Assembly: GCA_014191855.1 (NCBI GenBank)
Contig: BJHF01000040.1
Span: forward strand, 1-54,880
Direction: 5' to 3'
DNA from: Deltaproteobacteria bacterium
Lineage (GTDB): Bacteria > Myxococcota_A > UBA796 > SXON01
Length of the DNA: 54,880 nt
The notes beneath the pieces are model-generated. The model ran no database searches. It was given only the letters and a program-made list of their open reading frames with translations, and was not told the DNA's origin. Position 1 is the stretch's first letter; each line of letters opens with the position of its first letter. Shown in pieces: positions 1 through 7,046 of this stretch. Both the position numbers and the translations under genes were made by a program.

Positions 1-1
1 G

Positions 2-196
2 GTGAGCGAGGAGCTCAAGTTGGCCAAGGAGAACCGGCGGCTCGGGGAGGTGGCTTGGGAGGCGGGCTCGATCATCCAGCTCGAGTTCGAGGACGGCCGC
101 CTCGGCGAAGCGGCCGCGCGCTTCGGGGTGATGCAGGAGCGGATGAACCTCGATCTGGCGGCGGTGGATCTGCTGGTGGCGGTGGGGGAGCTTTAA
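2..196 (+). CDS. TolC-family outer-membrane efflux protein, C-terminal fragment (5' partial)
   Basis: Only the last 64 or so codons lie in the window; the reading frame is open to the left edge, so the GTG at position 2 is probably an internal Val. The segment has the amphipathic helical pattern of the last TolC coiled-coil hairpin: a Glu/Leu/Arg-rich helix, a short turn around Gly-Ser-Ile-Ile-Gln-Leu-Glu, and a final helix ending Leu-Leu-Val-Ala-Val-Gly-Glu-Leu. It resembles the family's usual C-terminal pattern of a Gly turn, a Leu-Glu-x-x-Asp/Glu element and a Leu-rich terminal helix. Such proteins form the outer-membrane channel of RND or ABC efflux pumps. The family call rests on a short fragment; the missing upstream sequence would settle it. 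Confidence 0.55.
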   Translation: MSEELKLAKENRRLGEVAWEAGSIIQLEFEDGRLGEAAARFGVMQERMNLDLAAVDLLVAVGEL

Positions 197-243
197 GGGG
201 ATCGGGGCGTACGCCACCGCAAATCGGTCGCGCTGCGGAGCGA

Positions 244-1854
244 TCACCGCCCCGAAAACGCTGGGATCTCTCCCGCCGGCGCGATCGGCACGGACCCCGC
301 TGGCAGTGCCGGGTCGAGCCATCCGACCGTCGCCGCCACCGCCGTGGCCCAGCCCTCGCGCGCGGCCTTCGCGCGCTGCACCGCGGCCTCAGCGTCCTTC
401 ACCCCGCGCTCGAGCCGTTCCAGGTCGCCGCTCGCGAGGCTGTACTCGGCCGGGGGGAGCGAGGACGATTGCAGACTGAGCTCGCTCCGAACGGCGCGAA
501 CGAGCGCACGGTCGGCGTCTACCCGGTCGCGCGCGGTCGGCGCCTCGCGGAAGGCGGCGGCCGGCCGAATGAGCGCGTCGCTACCGTTGCGCACCACGGT
601 CGTGAGCGCGGGGTGGAGCGTGCGCCAGGGGGCGTCCAGCCGCTCGGCCCGCTGCAAAACCTCGGCGTCCGCCTTGGCGATCGTGCCTGCCCGCGCCCAG
701 GCGTTGGCGAGCATCCCGAGGGTGAGCACGCCGATCAACGCGCCCCCGGCGAGCATGATCGGCCAGATCGGCATGCCGCCGGCCGCCGTGGGTCGAACGG
801 CCCCGTCCGTCGGTCGATCGGCTTCGTCCTCAGCGGGGACCTCAGCGGCCGCGTTCGGTGTAGCTGCGGCGGGGGGCGCCGGGGGCAGCTCCTCTGTTGC
901 GGCGTCCACGCCCGTCGCGGCGTCGAGTCCCGTCGCGTGGTCGACTCCCGTCGTGGCGTAGCCGCTCGCCGTGCCGGCCAGTCCCCTCGCATCGGCCGCG
1001 GCCTCCGGGGCGTCCGTGCCGGCGGGACCCGCCGCGGCTGCCCGTTCCAACGAGCCCGGCGAAGGGCCAACCTCCACCGTCGGCTCGTCGGCCGCGGCGA
1101 CGCCGACCTCAACGCGTAGCGCTTCCACCGAAAGAAACCGTCGCGAGGGGTCGCCCTCCAGCGCCCGCGCCACCGCCAACCCGAGCCGCCCGCCGGCCGC
1201 GATGGCGCCGCCCCTCACCGGCCCCCGCCGCCCCGCCCGGTCCGCCCGCCCGCCGAGCAGCTCATGCAGGATGCACCCGAGCGCGTAGACGTCCGCGCGC
1301 TCGTCTACCTCCGCGCTTGCGACCTGCAGCTCGGGCGCGGCGAATCCTGGCGCTCCGTGGCTGGCCTCGTCGTTTCCGAGTCCGGCCAGGCCAAAATCGA
1401 CGACGCGCACCCTCACGCGTTGCGAGCCCTCCTTCAGGATCACCACGTTTGGGCTCAGGTTGTGGTGAAGCACGCCGCCCGCGTGCGCGGCGCTCACGCC
1501 GAGGCAGAGCTGGTCGAACAGGTCCATGGCGTCGGCGTGCGGCAGGCTCTCGCCGCTGGCCAGGAGCTCAGCGAGCGTCGGGCCATCGACGGAATCGCGG
1601 ATCACGCCGAGCTTTCCGTCTACGTCTACCGCGTCGCGGATCGGCAGGATGTTTGGGTGGCGGAGCTGTACCTGAAGGCTGCGTTCCGCGAGGAGCACCG
1701 CGCGCACGTCTGCGCCCTGCGCGTCGGGGATCGTCAGCACATGCAGGGAGCCCGCGCGGCGATGGCGCACGAGGTAGGACGCGGCACCTTCCGCCCCGCC
1801 AAGGAGGCGCACGACCACGTAGCGGTCAACGTTCGAACCGGGGGAGAGCAGCAC
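244..1854 (-). CDS. Membrane-anchored Ser/Thr kinase-like protein (probable pseudokinase)
   Basis: A protein of 536 aa with a Hanks-type kinase fold at residues 10-260, a Pro/Ala/Thr-rich linker, one transmembrane helix near 364-385 and an exported alpha-helical C-terminus. The fold is recognisable from the Gly-rich loop (LLGGAEGAAS), the alpha-C Glu near 57, DFG (D153) and a GFAAPE activation-segment end. Key catalytic residues are changed: the VAIK lysine position is Thr41, and the HRDLKPxN catalytic loop reads HHNLSPNV, so the catalytic Asp is Asn132, the loop Lys is Ser134 and the Asn is Val137. It is therefore probably a ligand-binding or scaffolding pseudokinase. Start is GTG at 1854, divergent from the exported protein at 1887. 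It could have residual activity by another mechanism. Confidence 0.85.
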   Translation of the reverse strand: MLLSPGSNVDRYVVVRLLGGAEGAASYLVRHRRAGSLHVLTIPDAQGADVRAVLLAERSLQVQLRHPNILPIRDAVDVDGKLGVIRDSVDGPTLAELLASGESLPHADAMDLFDQLCLGVSAAHAGGVLHHNLSPNVVILKEGSQRVRVRVVDFGLAGLGNDEASHGAPGFAAPELQVASAEVDERADVYALGCILHELLGGRADRAGRRGPVRGGAIAAGGRLGLAVARALEGDPSRRFLSVEALRVEVGVAAADEPTVEVGPSPGSLERAAAAGPAGTDAPEAAADARGLAGTASGYATTGVDHATGLDAATGVDAATEELPPAPPAAATPNAAAEVPAEDEADRPTDGAVRPTAAGGMPIWPIMLAGGALIGVLTLGMLANAWARAGTIAKADAEVLQRAERLDAPWRTLHPALTTVVRNGSDALIRPAAAFREAPTARDRVDADRALVRAVRSELSLQSSSLPPAEYSLASGDLERLERGVKDAEAAVQRAKAAREGWATAVAATVGWLDPALPAGSVPIAPAGEIPAFSGR

Positions 1855-1874
1855 GCCTAGCCTTACGTATCGGG

Positions 1875-1880
1875 TAGACT
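1875..1880 (+). promoter_or_regulatory. -10-like hexamer TAGACT, probable leaderless promoter
   Basis: TAGACT ends 6 nt before the ATG at 1887, the spacing of a -10 box when transcription starts at the start codon. No Shine-Dalgarno is seen. The same hexamer and spacing occur before 25968 and 42654. Confidence 0.5.
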
Positions 1881-1886
1881 ATTGGT

Positions 1887-2291
1887 ATGTGGTTTGCTCT
1901 CCTCGCTCCCGCTTTCGCCGTTGACCTTGACGTCACCGTGACCGCCCCCGGCGCTCCTCCAGTGAACGTGAGCTTCCGGGATGTAGAACCGGGCCCGATC
2001 CCGGCGGCGCTGGTGGCGCCCTGGTTCGACGGGAAGCAGTGCCGGATCGCCTTGGAGTTCTACAAGAAGAAGGGAGGATATTCCATCGGCGTGGAGGTGG
2101 CGGAGCTGCGCACGCTGGAGGATGGCGCCTTGCAGGTGGTGGTCGTGAAGGAGGACAAGCTGAAGCTTTCAGACGAGAAGCGCACCCGGCTCACCCTGGA
2201 GCTGCCCCTGAGCGATGGGGCATCGGCCGCCTGGTCGCTCGACGCAAACGTTTCGGGACTTCCAAAAAAAGCTCCAACGGAAGCGGAATAA
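1887..2291 (+). CDS. Small exported protein of unknown function
   Basis: A 134-aa protein with a very short N-terminal hydrophobic segment ending Ala-Pro-Ala-Phe-Ala, a plausible signal-peptidase I site, followed by a beta-rich, Val/Thr-rich mature part with no Cys cluster or membrane segment. I do not recognise a family. It is the first gene of a plus-strand run and lies 6 nt before the first ABC permease gene, so it may be a periplasmic accessory of that exporter; this is inferred from position only. A TAGACT hexamer 6 nt upstream of the ATG suggests leaderless expression. Confidence 0.7.
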   Translation: MWFALLAPAFAVDLDVTVTAPGAPPVNVSFRDVEPGPIPAALVAPWFDGKQCRIALEFYKKKGGYSIGVEVAELRTLEDGALQVVVVKEDKLKLSDEKRTRLTLELPLSDGASAAWSLDANVSGLPKKAPTEAE

Positions 2292-2297
2292 CCCCGC

Positions 2298-3320
2298 GTG
2301 CGCGCCCTGGGCGTGGTGCTGGGGGCCGAGCTGCGGCAGCTCCTGCGCGACGTGAATACGTTGATGTTCAGCGTGCTGTTCCCGCTATTCCTGTTCCCGG
2401 GCTTGATCTGGTTCTATTCGCAGTCCATGGAGTTCGTGGCCGGGTGGGAGGAGAGCCTTCGTCCGCGCGTTGCTGCGCCGCCCGCGCTCGCCGCCGAGCT
2501 GCCCGGTACGCTCGACGTTGTCCCGCTCGGCGCGCCGGCGGATGCGACGATCGTCCAGGAAGGAAGCGTCATCCGCGTGGAGTACCGCAGCGCCGATCCC
2601 GTGTCGGCGCTCGCGCAGCGTCGGGTGATGGATGCGTTGGACGACCCCTGGGAGATTGACACGCACGACGTCGCGCCACCTGAAGAGGCGCTCACCGGCG
2701 TAATGGCGCGCGTGATTCCGGCATTGTTGGTGATCCTGTCGGTGATGGCGAGCCTGTACCCGGCGGTCGAGGCGGTCGTTGCCGATCGGGAGCGCGGAAC
2801 GCTCGAAACCACGCTCGTCACGGCCTCGCCGCGTTGGGTGTTCGTGGCCGGCAAGCTCGCGAGCGTCGGCGTGATCACGCTGGTTGCGATGGTTGCCACG
2901 GGCGCTGGCGCGCTGGTCACGCTCGGGCACCTCGCGCTGGTAAGCGGCGCGAGCATCGGGATTCCGCCGTTGCGGCTGTTGATCGCGCTACCTGTCGCGG
3001 CGGTCACCGCGCTCGCCGGCGCGTCCCTCGCGCTCGTGGCGGCGGCGCCAACTCGCAGCTTCAAGCAGGCGCAGAACACCTCCACGGGCGCGGCCTCGGT
3101 CGTGATGTTCGCCGCGATGTTGGGGATGTTGCCGCGCGCGAGCCTCGAGGAGGGGCTCGGCTGGATGCCGGTTACCAACGCGATCCTGGTGATGCGAGAG
3201 TTGCTGCTCGGACATTCCCCGGGAAGCTGGGCTGCGGTCGCCATCGGGCAGTTGGCGGTTATCACCACGGTCGCGACGGCATGGACGGCGCGGAGCCTCG
3301 GCAAGTTGGAGGTGCGATGA
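2298..3320 (+). CDS. ABC-2 type transporter permease (NatB/YhaP-like)
   Basis: A 340-aa polytopic protein. It has an N-terminal membrane segment (residues about 15-35), a long extracytoplasmic loop (about 40-135), then roughly five membrane segments. Before the second membrane block is the sequence E-R-E-R-G-T-L-E-T-T-L-V-T type element (here ADRERGTLETTLVT), which is characteristic of ABC-2/NatB exporter permeases at the coupling helix. The start is GTG at 2298. Its stop overlaps the ATPase start (ATGA at 3317-3320), so the two are translationally coupled. With the ATPase and the next permease-protease gene it should form an exporter; substrates of this class include sodium, drugs or peptides and cannot be told from sequence. 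Confidence 0.88.
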   Translation: MRALGVVLGAELRQLLRDVNTLMFSVLFPLFLFPGLIWFYSQSMEFVAGWEESLRPRVAAPPALAAELPGTLDVVPLGAPADATIVQEGSVIRVEYRSADPVSALAQRRVMDALDDPWEIDTHDVAPPEEALTGVMARVIPALLVILSVMASLYPAVEAVVADRERGTLETTLVTASPRWVFVAGKLASVGVITLVAMVATGAGALVTLGHLALVSGASIGIPPLRLLIALPVAAVTALAGASLALVAAAPTRSFKQAQNTSTGAASVVMFAAMLGMLPRASLEEGLGWMPVTNAILVMRELLLGHSPGSWAAVAIGQLAVITTVATAWTARSLGKLEVR

Positions 3321-4051
3321 TCGTGGTCGACCGGTTGGTGAAGACGTTCGCAGACGCGGAGGGCAAGCCGGTTCACGCCGTGGATCAGGTGAGTTTTTCA
3401 GCCGGCGTGGGTGAGATCGTGGGGTTGCTCGGTCCGAATGGGGCGGGGAAGACCACCACGATGCGCATGCTGGCCACCCTCGTGGCGCCAGACGGGGGGC
3501 AGGCGAAGGTCGCCGGTCACGACGTTCGCGAGGCCGCCGCCGAGGTGCGGCGCAGCATCGGCTACCTGAGCGCGAACACGGGGTTGTTCGGTCGGTTGAC
3601 GCCCCGGGAGGTGCTCGTGTACATCGCCGAGCTCCAGGGCTGCAATGACGCGGTGGCCCGCGCGGAGGCGCTCCTGGATCGCTTCGATATCCGGAAGTTC
3701 GCCCACGTCGCTTGCGATCGCCTCTCGACCGGCATGAAGCAGAAGGTCAACATCGCTCGGGCCGTCGTTCACGATCCGCCGGTGCTCATCTTCGACGAGC
3801 CGACGTCGGGGCTCGATGTGCTCGTCGCGCAGGATCTGTTCACGTTCCTCGAAGACATGCGCGAGCGGGGCCGCTGCATCCTCTACAGCACGCACATCAT
3901 GGGTGAGGCCGAGCGGCTCTGCGATCGCCTCGTGGTGATCCACGGGGGACGGGTGCTCGCGACGGGTACGCTCGCGGAGCTTCGTGCGATTACAGGCCGT
4001 GAACGCCTTGAAGATGTGTTCATGTTCCTCGTTCGCGGCGCGGCAGCATGA
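3317..4051 (+). CDS. ABC transporter ATP-binding protein (NatA-like)
   Basis: A 244-aa cytoplasmic ATPase subunit. Walker A is GPNGAGKT (residues 39-46) and Walker B is LIFDEPTSGLD. The signature motif reads LSTGMKQKV, as in the NatA/CcmA-type subfamily rather than canonical LSGGQ. The switch His lies in YSTHIM. The start ATG overlaps the upstream permease stop, and its own stop overlaps the next gene's ATG (4048), so three proteins are made from tightly coupled cistrons. It would energise the two ABC-2 permeases. The C-terminus is short, with no extra regulatory domain. Confidence 0.95.
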   Translation: MIVVDRLVKTFADAEGKPVHAVDQVSFSAGVGEIVGLLGPNGAGKTTTMRMLATLVAPDGGQAKVAGHDVREAAAEVRRSIGYLSANTGLFGRLTPREVLVYIAELQGCNDAVARAEALLDRFDIRKFAHVACDRLSTGMKQKVNIARAVVHDPPVLIFDEPTSGLDVLVAQDLFTFLEDMRERGRCILYSTHIMGEAERLCDRLVVIHGGRVLATGTLAELRAITGRERLEDVFMFLVRGAAA

Positions 4052-5877
4052 GCGCTCGCGGGCCGTTGGGCCTGCTGGCCCGCGTGGTGGCGGCGGAGCT
4101 GCGGCAGCACCTGCGCGACCCGCTCACCCTCGTGTTCATGGTCGTCGTTCCCCTGTTTTTGTACCCGGTGCTCGGGATGCTGGGGAACCGGCTCGTACAG
4201 ACTGCGCTGGCGGAGGCCGACGCCGAGGTGCTGGCCGTGGCCGTTGAGCCCGCCATCGAGCTGCCCGACAATCTTCGGGGGGTTCCGGCTGATGATCTCG
4301 CCGAGGCCGTGCGAAGCGGAAAGGTGCTTGCGGCGGCGCGCGTCACGGCCGCCGGCGATGGCGCAGATGTGTGGTGGGACAGCCGCAGCCCCGACAGCCT
4401 CGACGCGCGGGGTCGCCTCGGGGATGCGCTCAAGGAGCACCGCAAAGCCACGCAGATCCGACGGGTGGATGCCGAAGACACGATGACGGAGGCCGATCGG
4501 CTGCGGGAGATGGCGGCGCGGATCCTGCCGGCGCTCCTGCTCTTCACCCTCCTCAGCGGCGGGCTCTACACCGCGCTCGACATTATCACGGGCGAAAAGG
4601 AACGTGGAACGCTGGAAACGCTGCTCAGCACCGCGGTGGACCGCCGCGTGGTGATGGGCGGCAAGTTCGTGGTCGTGCTCTGTTTTACGGGGAGCACGGC
4701 GTTCTTTTCTATCCTTTCGAGTTGGGCGAGCGCAAAGTGGGCGATGGGCCTGGAGCTGCCGATGGGCACGGCGCTGATCGCGCTGGGTCTGTTCCTGCCC
4801 ATGGCGGTTTTATTGTCCGCGATCCTATGTGTTGCGGCGGCCTGGGCCCAGGACTTCAAGAGCGGCCAGGTGCTCACGACGCCGCTCCTCGTGATGCCGC
4901 TCGCGATGGCGGCGGTGTCGCTGCTCCCCGGCTTCGCCCTCACCCCGGCCTCGGCGATGGTGCCGATCGCCGGCCTCGCCCTCGCCACTCGCGAGGTGCT
5001 CGCGGGCCGTGGCGAGCCGCTGACCGTGGGCCTCGCCTTCGTGGCCACCTGCGGCTGGGCCGCGCTGACCCTCGCCGCAGGCGCGAGGATGATGGGGCGC
5101 GAAGACGTGGTGATGGGCACCCGCGGCAGCGGCCAACGCCGGCTTCGCGGCGACTATCGGCTCGACGCCGTGGGCGTATGGGCGGTGGCGTTCTTGCTGA
5201 TGTGGTTTCTCGGGCAGACCGCACAGTCTGTGGAGGTGCGCGGCGGCATGGTGTTCACCCAGCTCGGGCTCCTGGCGCCGCTCGCCGTGATCGCGCCATG
5301 GTGGTTGGGTCTGCCGATCCGGGAGACGCTGCGGTGGAGGGCTGCGCCGCCCCTCGAGTGGTTCCGGGCGTTGATCGTTGGGTTATGTATGCCGGCGGTC
5401 GGCCTGGGCGCCCACTGGGTGCAGAGTCTGCTCCTCACCACCCCCTCCACGTTCTTCGCCGGCGTTTTTCCCGAGGATGCGCCGCTGTGGCAGTTGGTGG
5501 TGTGCTTCGCCGTGCTGCCGGGCCTCTGCGAGGAGCTGCTGTTTCGTGGGGCGTTCTTCGGCCTGTGGCGCACCCGCGCGTCGCCATGGATGGCGTGCGT
5601 GGTCACCGCCATCGCCTTTGGCATGTTTCACCTCAGCATCTTCCGGTTCCTGTCTACCGGGGTGCTGGGTCTCGTGCTCGGCGTGATCTCCCTCCGGAGC
5701 CGCAGCGTGATGCCGGGAATGCTGGCCCATACGTTGAACAACGCCTTCTTCATGGTCGCGATGGCGTACGGCTGGGACGTGCAGCCCTCATGGCTGATGG
5801 TTTTGCCGATCGCGTTGGCGGTGGCGGCGTTGGTCGTGCCCGGGACTACCGTGCGATCAGCCGAGCCGGGGCTATAG
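4048..5877 (+). CDS. ABC-2 permease fused to a CPBP (CAAX-like) intramembrane protease
   Basis: A 609-aa two-domain membrane protein. Residues 1 to about 380 repeat the ABC-2 permease plan: a first membrane helix, a long extracytoplasmic loop, then a GEKERGTLETLLST coupling element and further helices. Residues about 385-600 form a second polytopic domain with the three CPBP/Abi motifs: EELLFRG (Glu about 495-496, Arg about 500), FGMFH and HTLNNAF. These supply the glutamates, histidines and asparagine of glutamic-type intramembrane proteases. All motif residues are present, so the protease half is predicted active. The fusion suggests that a substrate peptide or lipidated protein is cleaved and exported by one complex, or that the protease controls the exporter. 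Start ATG overlaps the ATPase stop. Confidence 0.9.
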   Translation: MSARGPLGLLARVVAAELRQHLRDPLTLVFMVVVPLFLYPVLGMLGNRLVQTALAEADAEVLAVAVEPAIELPDNLRGVPADDLAEAVRSGKVLAAARVTAAGDGADVWWDSRSPDSLDARGRLGDALKEHRKATQIRRVDAEDTMTEADRLREMAARILPALLLFTLLSGGLYTALDIITGEKERGTLETLLSTAVDRRVVMGGKFVVVLCFTGSTAFFSILSSWASAKWAMGLELPMGTALIALGLFLPMAVLLSAILCVAAAWAQDFKSGQVLTTPLLVMPLAMAAVSLLPGFALTPASAMVPIAGLALATREVLAGRGEPLTVGLAFVATCGWAALTLAAGARMMGREDVVMGTRGSGQRRLRGDYRLDAVGVWAVAFLLMWFLGQTAQSVEVRGGMVFTQLGLLAPLAVIAPWWLGLPIRETLRWRAAPPLEWFRALIVGLCMPAVGLGAHWVQSLLLTTPSTFFAGVFPEDAPLWQLVVCFAVLPGLCEELLFRGAFFGLWRTRASPWMACVVTAIAFGMFHLSIFRFLSTGVLGLVLGVISLRSRSVMPGMLAHTLNNAFFMVAMAYGWDVQPSWLMVLPIALAVAALVVPGTTVRSAEPGL

Positions 5878-5878
5878 T
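5873..5878 (+). promoter_or_regulatory. -10-like hexamer TATAGT before the ferredoxin gene
   Basis: TATAGT ends 7 nt before the ATG at 5886 and overlaps the stop codon of the permease-protease gene. It could give the ferredoxin pair its own leaderless transcript inside the run. Confidence 0.45.
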
Positions 5879-5885
5879 CGCGCGC

Positions 5886-6206
5886 ATGCCAGCGTGGAAA
5901 CATCACGTCTTCGTGTGCACCAACACCCGTCCGCCGGGTCACCCCAAGGGCTCGTGCGGAGAGCGCGGGTGCGCCCAGGTGGCGGCGGCGTTCTCGGCCG
6001 CCCTCGATGTCGACGATGAGCTGATGGAGACGGTGAAGCTGCAAACCAGCAACTGCCTCGGTCCCTGCCGCGCCGGCCCCACGGTGGTGGTGTATCCGGA
6101 GGGCGTGTGGTACCGCGGCCTCACCGCGGCCGATGTTCCCGAGATCATCCGGGAGCACTTCCACAATGGGCGCCCCGTGAAGCGTCTGTTGCTTGAGGAC
6201 GTGTGA
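5886..6206 (+). CDS. Thioredoxin-like [2Fe-2S] ferredoxin
   Basis: A 106-aa electron carrier. Four cysteines at positions 11, 24, 57 and 61 have spacings of 13, 33 and 4, the pattern known for the thioredoxin-like [2Fe-2S] ferredoxins of Aquifex and Azotobacter (Shethna type). An additional Cys29 lies in CGERGC. The CLGPC motif followed by Arg-Ala-Gly-Pro and a Val-rich strand matches the end of the fold. It is a soluble, one-electron carrier. The last base of its stop overlaps the next ferredoxin's ATG (TGATG), so the two iron-sulfur proteins are co-translated and may exchange electrons. The ATG at 5886 is chosen because the fold starts directly after it. Confidence 0.93.
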   Translation: MPAWKHHVFVCTNTRPPGHPKGSCGERGCAQVAAAFSAALDVDDELMETVKLQTSNCLGPCRAGPTVVVYPEGVWYRGLTAADVPEIIREHFHNGRPVKRLLLEDV

Positions 6207-6994
6207 TGTTCTCCCGCCTCCGCGAGAAGATCAAGGGGAAGCTGGGCGGGGCGCCAGTCGCCGCGCCCTCGGCGCCGCTGGCGGCTCGCCCGCCCGCGCC
6301 GCTGCCGGTCCGCCCTGCTGCCCAGCCGTCGCCCCCGACTCCCCCGGTTGCGGTCCTCGCCGCGCCGGCTCCCCCTCCGCCGGTCGTCGCCGCGCCAGTC
6401 GCCGTCGCGCCACCGGTCGTCGAAGCCCCCGCCGCGACCCCGATCGCCGCCCCGTCGCCGTTGGTGCGGGCGCCGGAACCCCGCCTTGAAACCCCCGATC
6501 CGCTGCCACCCGTCGCCGCGCGTCCGTCCTCGCTGGCGGCGGCGGCCGCCGCCGCCGCACGTTCGTCCGACAAGCTCATGCACGCCGACATGGGCTCCAC
6601 GGACCGTGAGCACTACATCGCGCGGGCCAAGGCCAACAACCGCGACATCTCCACGATTATCGGCGGCGAAGGCGTGAACCAGGCGGCCGACGGCGAGGCC
6701 TTCTGGGGCCCCGTCGACAACGAATCTTCCCGCGCCAAGGCGCACGGCAAGCTGCTCGCCATCGACCAGTGGGAGTGCATCTCGTGCGGCACCTGCGTGG
6801 AGCAAACCGACAAGGTGTTCTACCTGCCGGCAGACGCAAAAGCCACGCCGATCGCCCAGGATGGCCCGATGGACCTCATCCAGGACGCGATCGAGGCTTG
6901 CCCCGTTACCTGCATCCACTGGGTGAAGGTGGAAGAGGCGGCGGACAAGGGCTTCGCCACGGGCAACGAGCCGGACTCGCCGCGTCCGGAGTAG
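6206..6994 (+). CDS. [4Fe-4S] ferredoxin with a long Pro/Ala-rich N-terminal arm
   Basis: A 262-aa protein. Residues about 15-125 are Pro/Ala/Val-rich, low complexity and probably disordered. The C-terminal 140 residues contain a ferredoxin domain with C-I-S-C-G-T-C (C-x2-C-x2-C) and a distal CPVTC, enough for one [4Fe-4S] cluster in the manner of single-cluster bacterial ferredoxins. The ATG at 6206 overlaps the stop of the [2Fe-2S] ferredoxin; a GTG at 6203 is also in frame but would only add one residue. The arm may tether the ferredoxin to a partner complex. No oxidoreductase gene is adjacent, so the redox partner is unknown. Confidence 0.88.
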   Translation: MFSRLREKIKGKLGGAPVAAPSAPLAARPPAPLPVRPAAQPSPPTPPVAVLAAPAPPPPVVAAPVAVAPPVVEAPAATPIAAPSPLVRAPEPRLETPDPLPPVAARPSSLAAAAAAAARSSDKLMHADMGSTDREHYIARAKANNRDISTIIGGEGVNQAADGEAFWGPVDNESSRAKAHGKLLAIDQWECISCGTCVEQTDKVFYLPADAKATPIAQDGPMDLIQDAIEACPVTCIHWVKVEEAADKGFATGNEPDSPRPE

Positions 6995-7011
6995 CGCGCC
7001 CTGCCGTGAGG

Positions 7012-7035
7012 GGCGCCCAGCCTGCGCCGGGCGCC
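7012..7035. terminator. GC hairpin between convergent genes
   Basis: GGCGCCC (7012-7018) and GGGCGCC (7029-7035) form a perfect 7-bp stem with a 10-nt loop between the ends of the ferredoxin gene and the convergent lipoprotein gene. There is no T-run, so terminator function is only plausible. Confidence 0.4.
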
Positions 7036-7046
7036 GGCCTTCAGGC

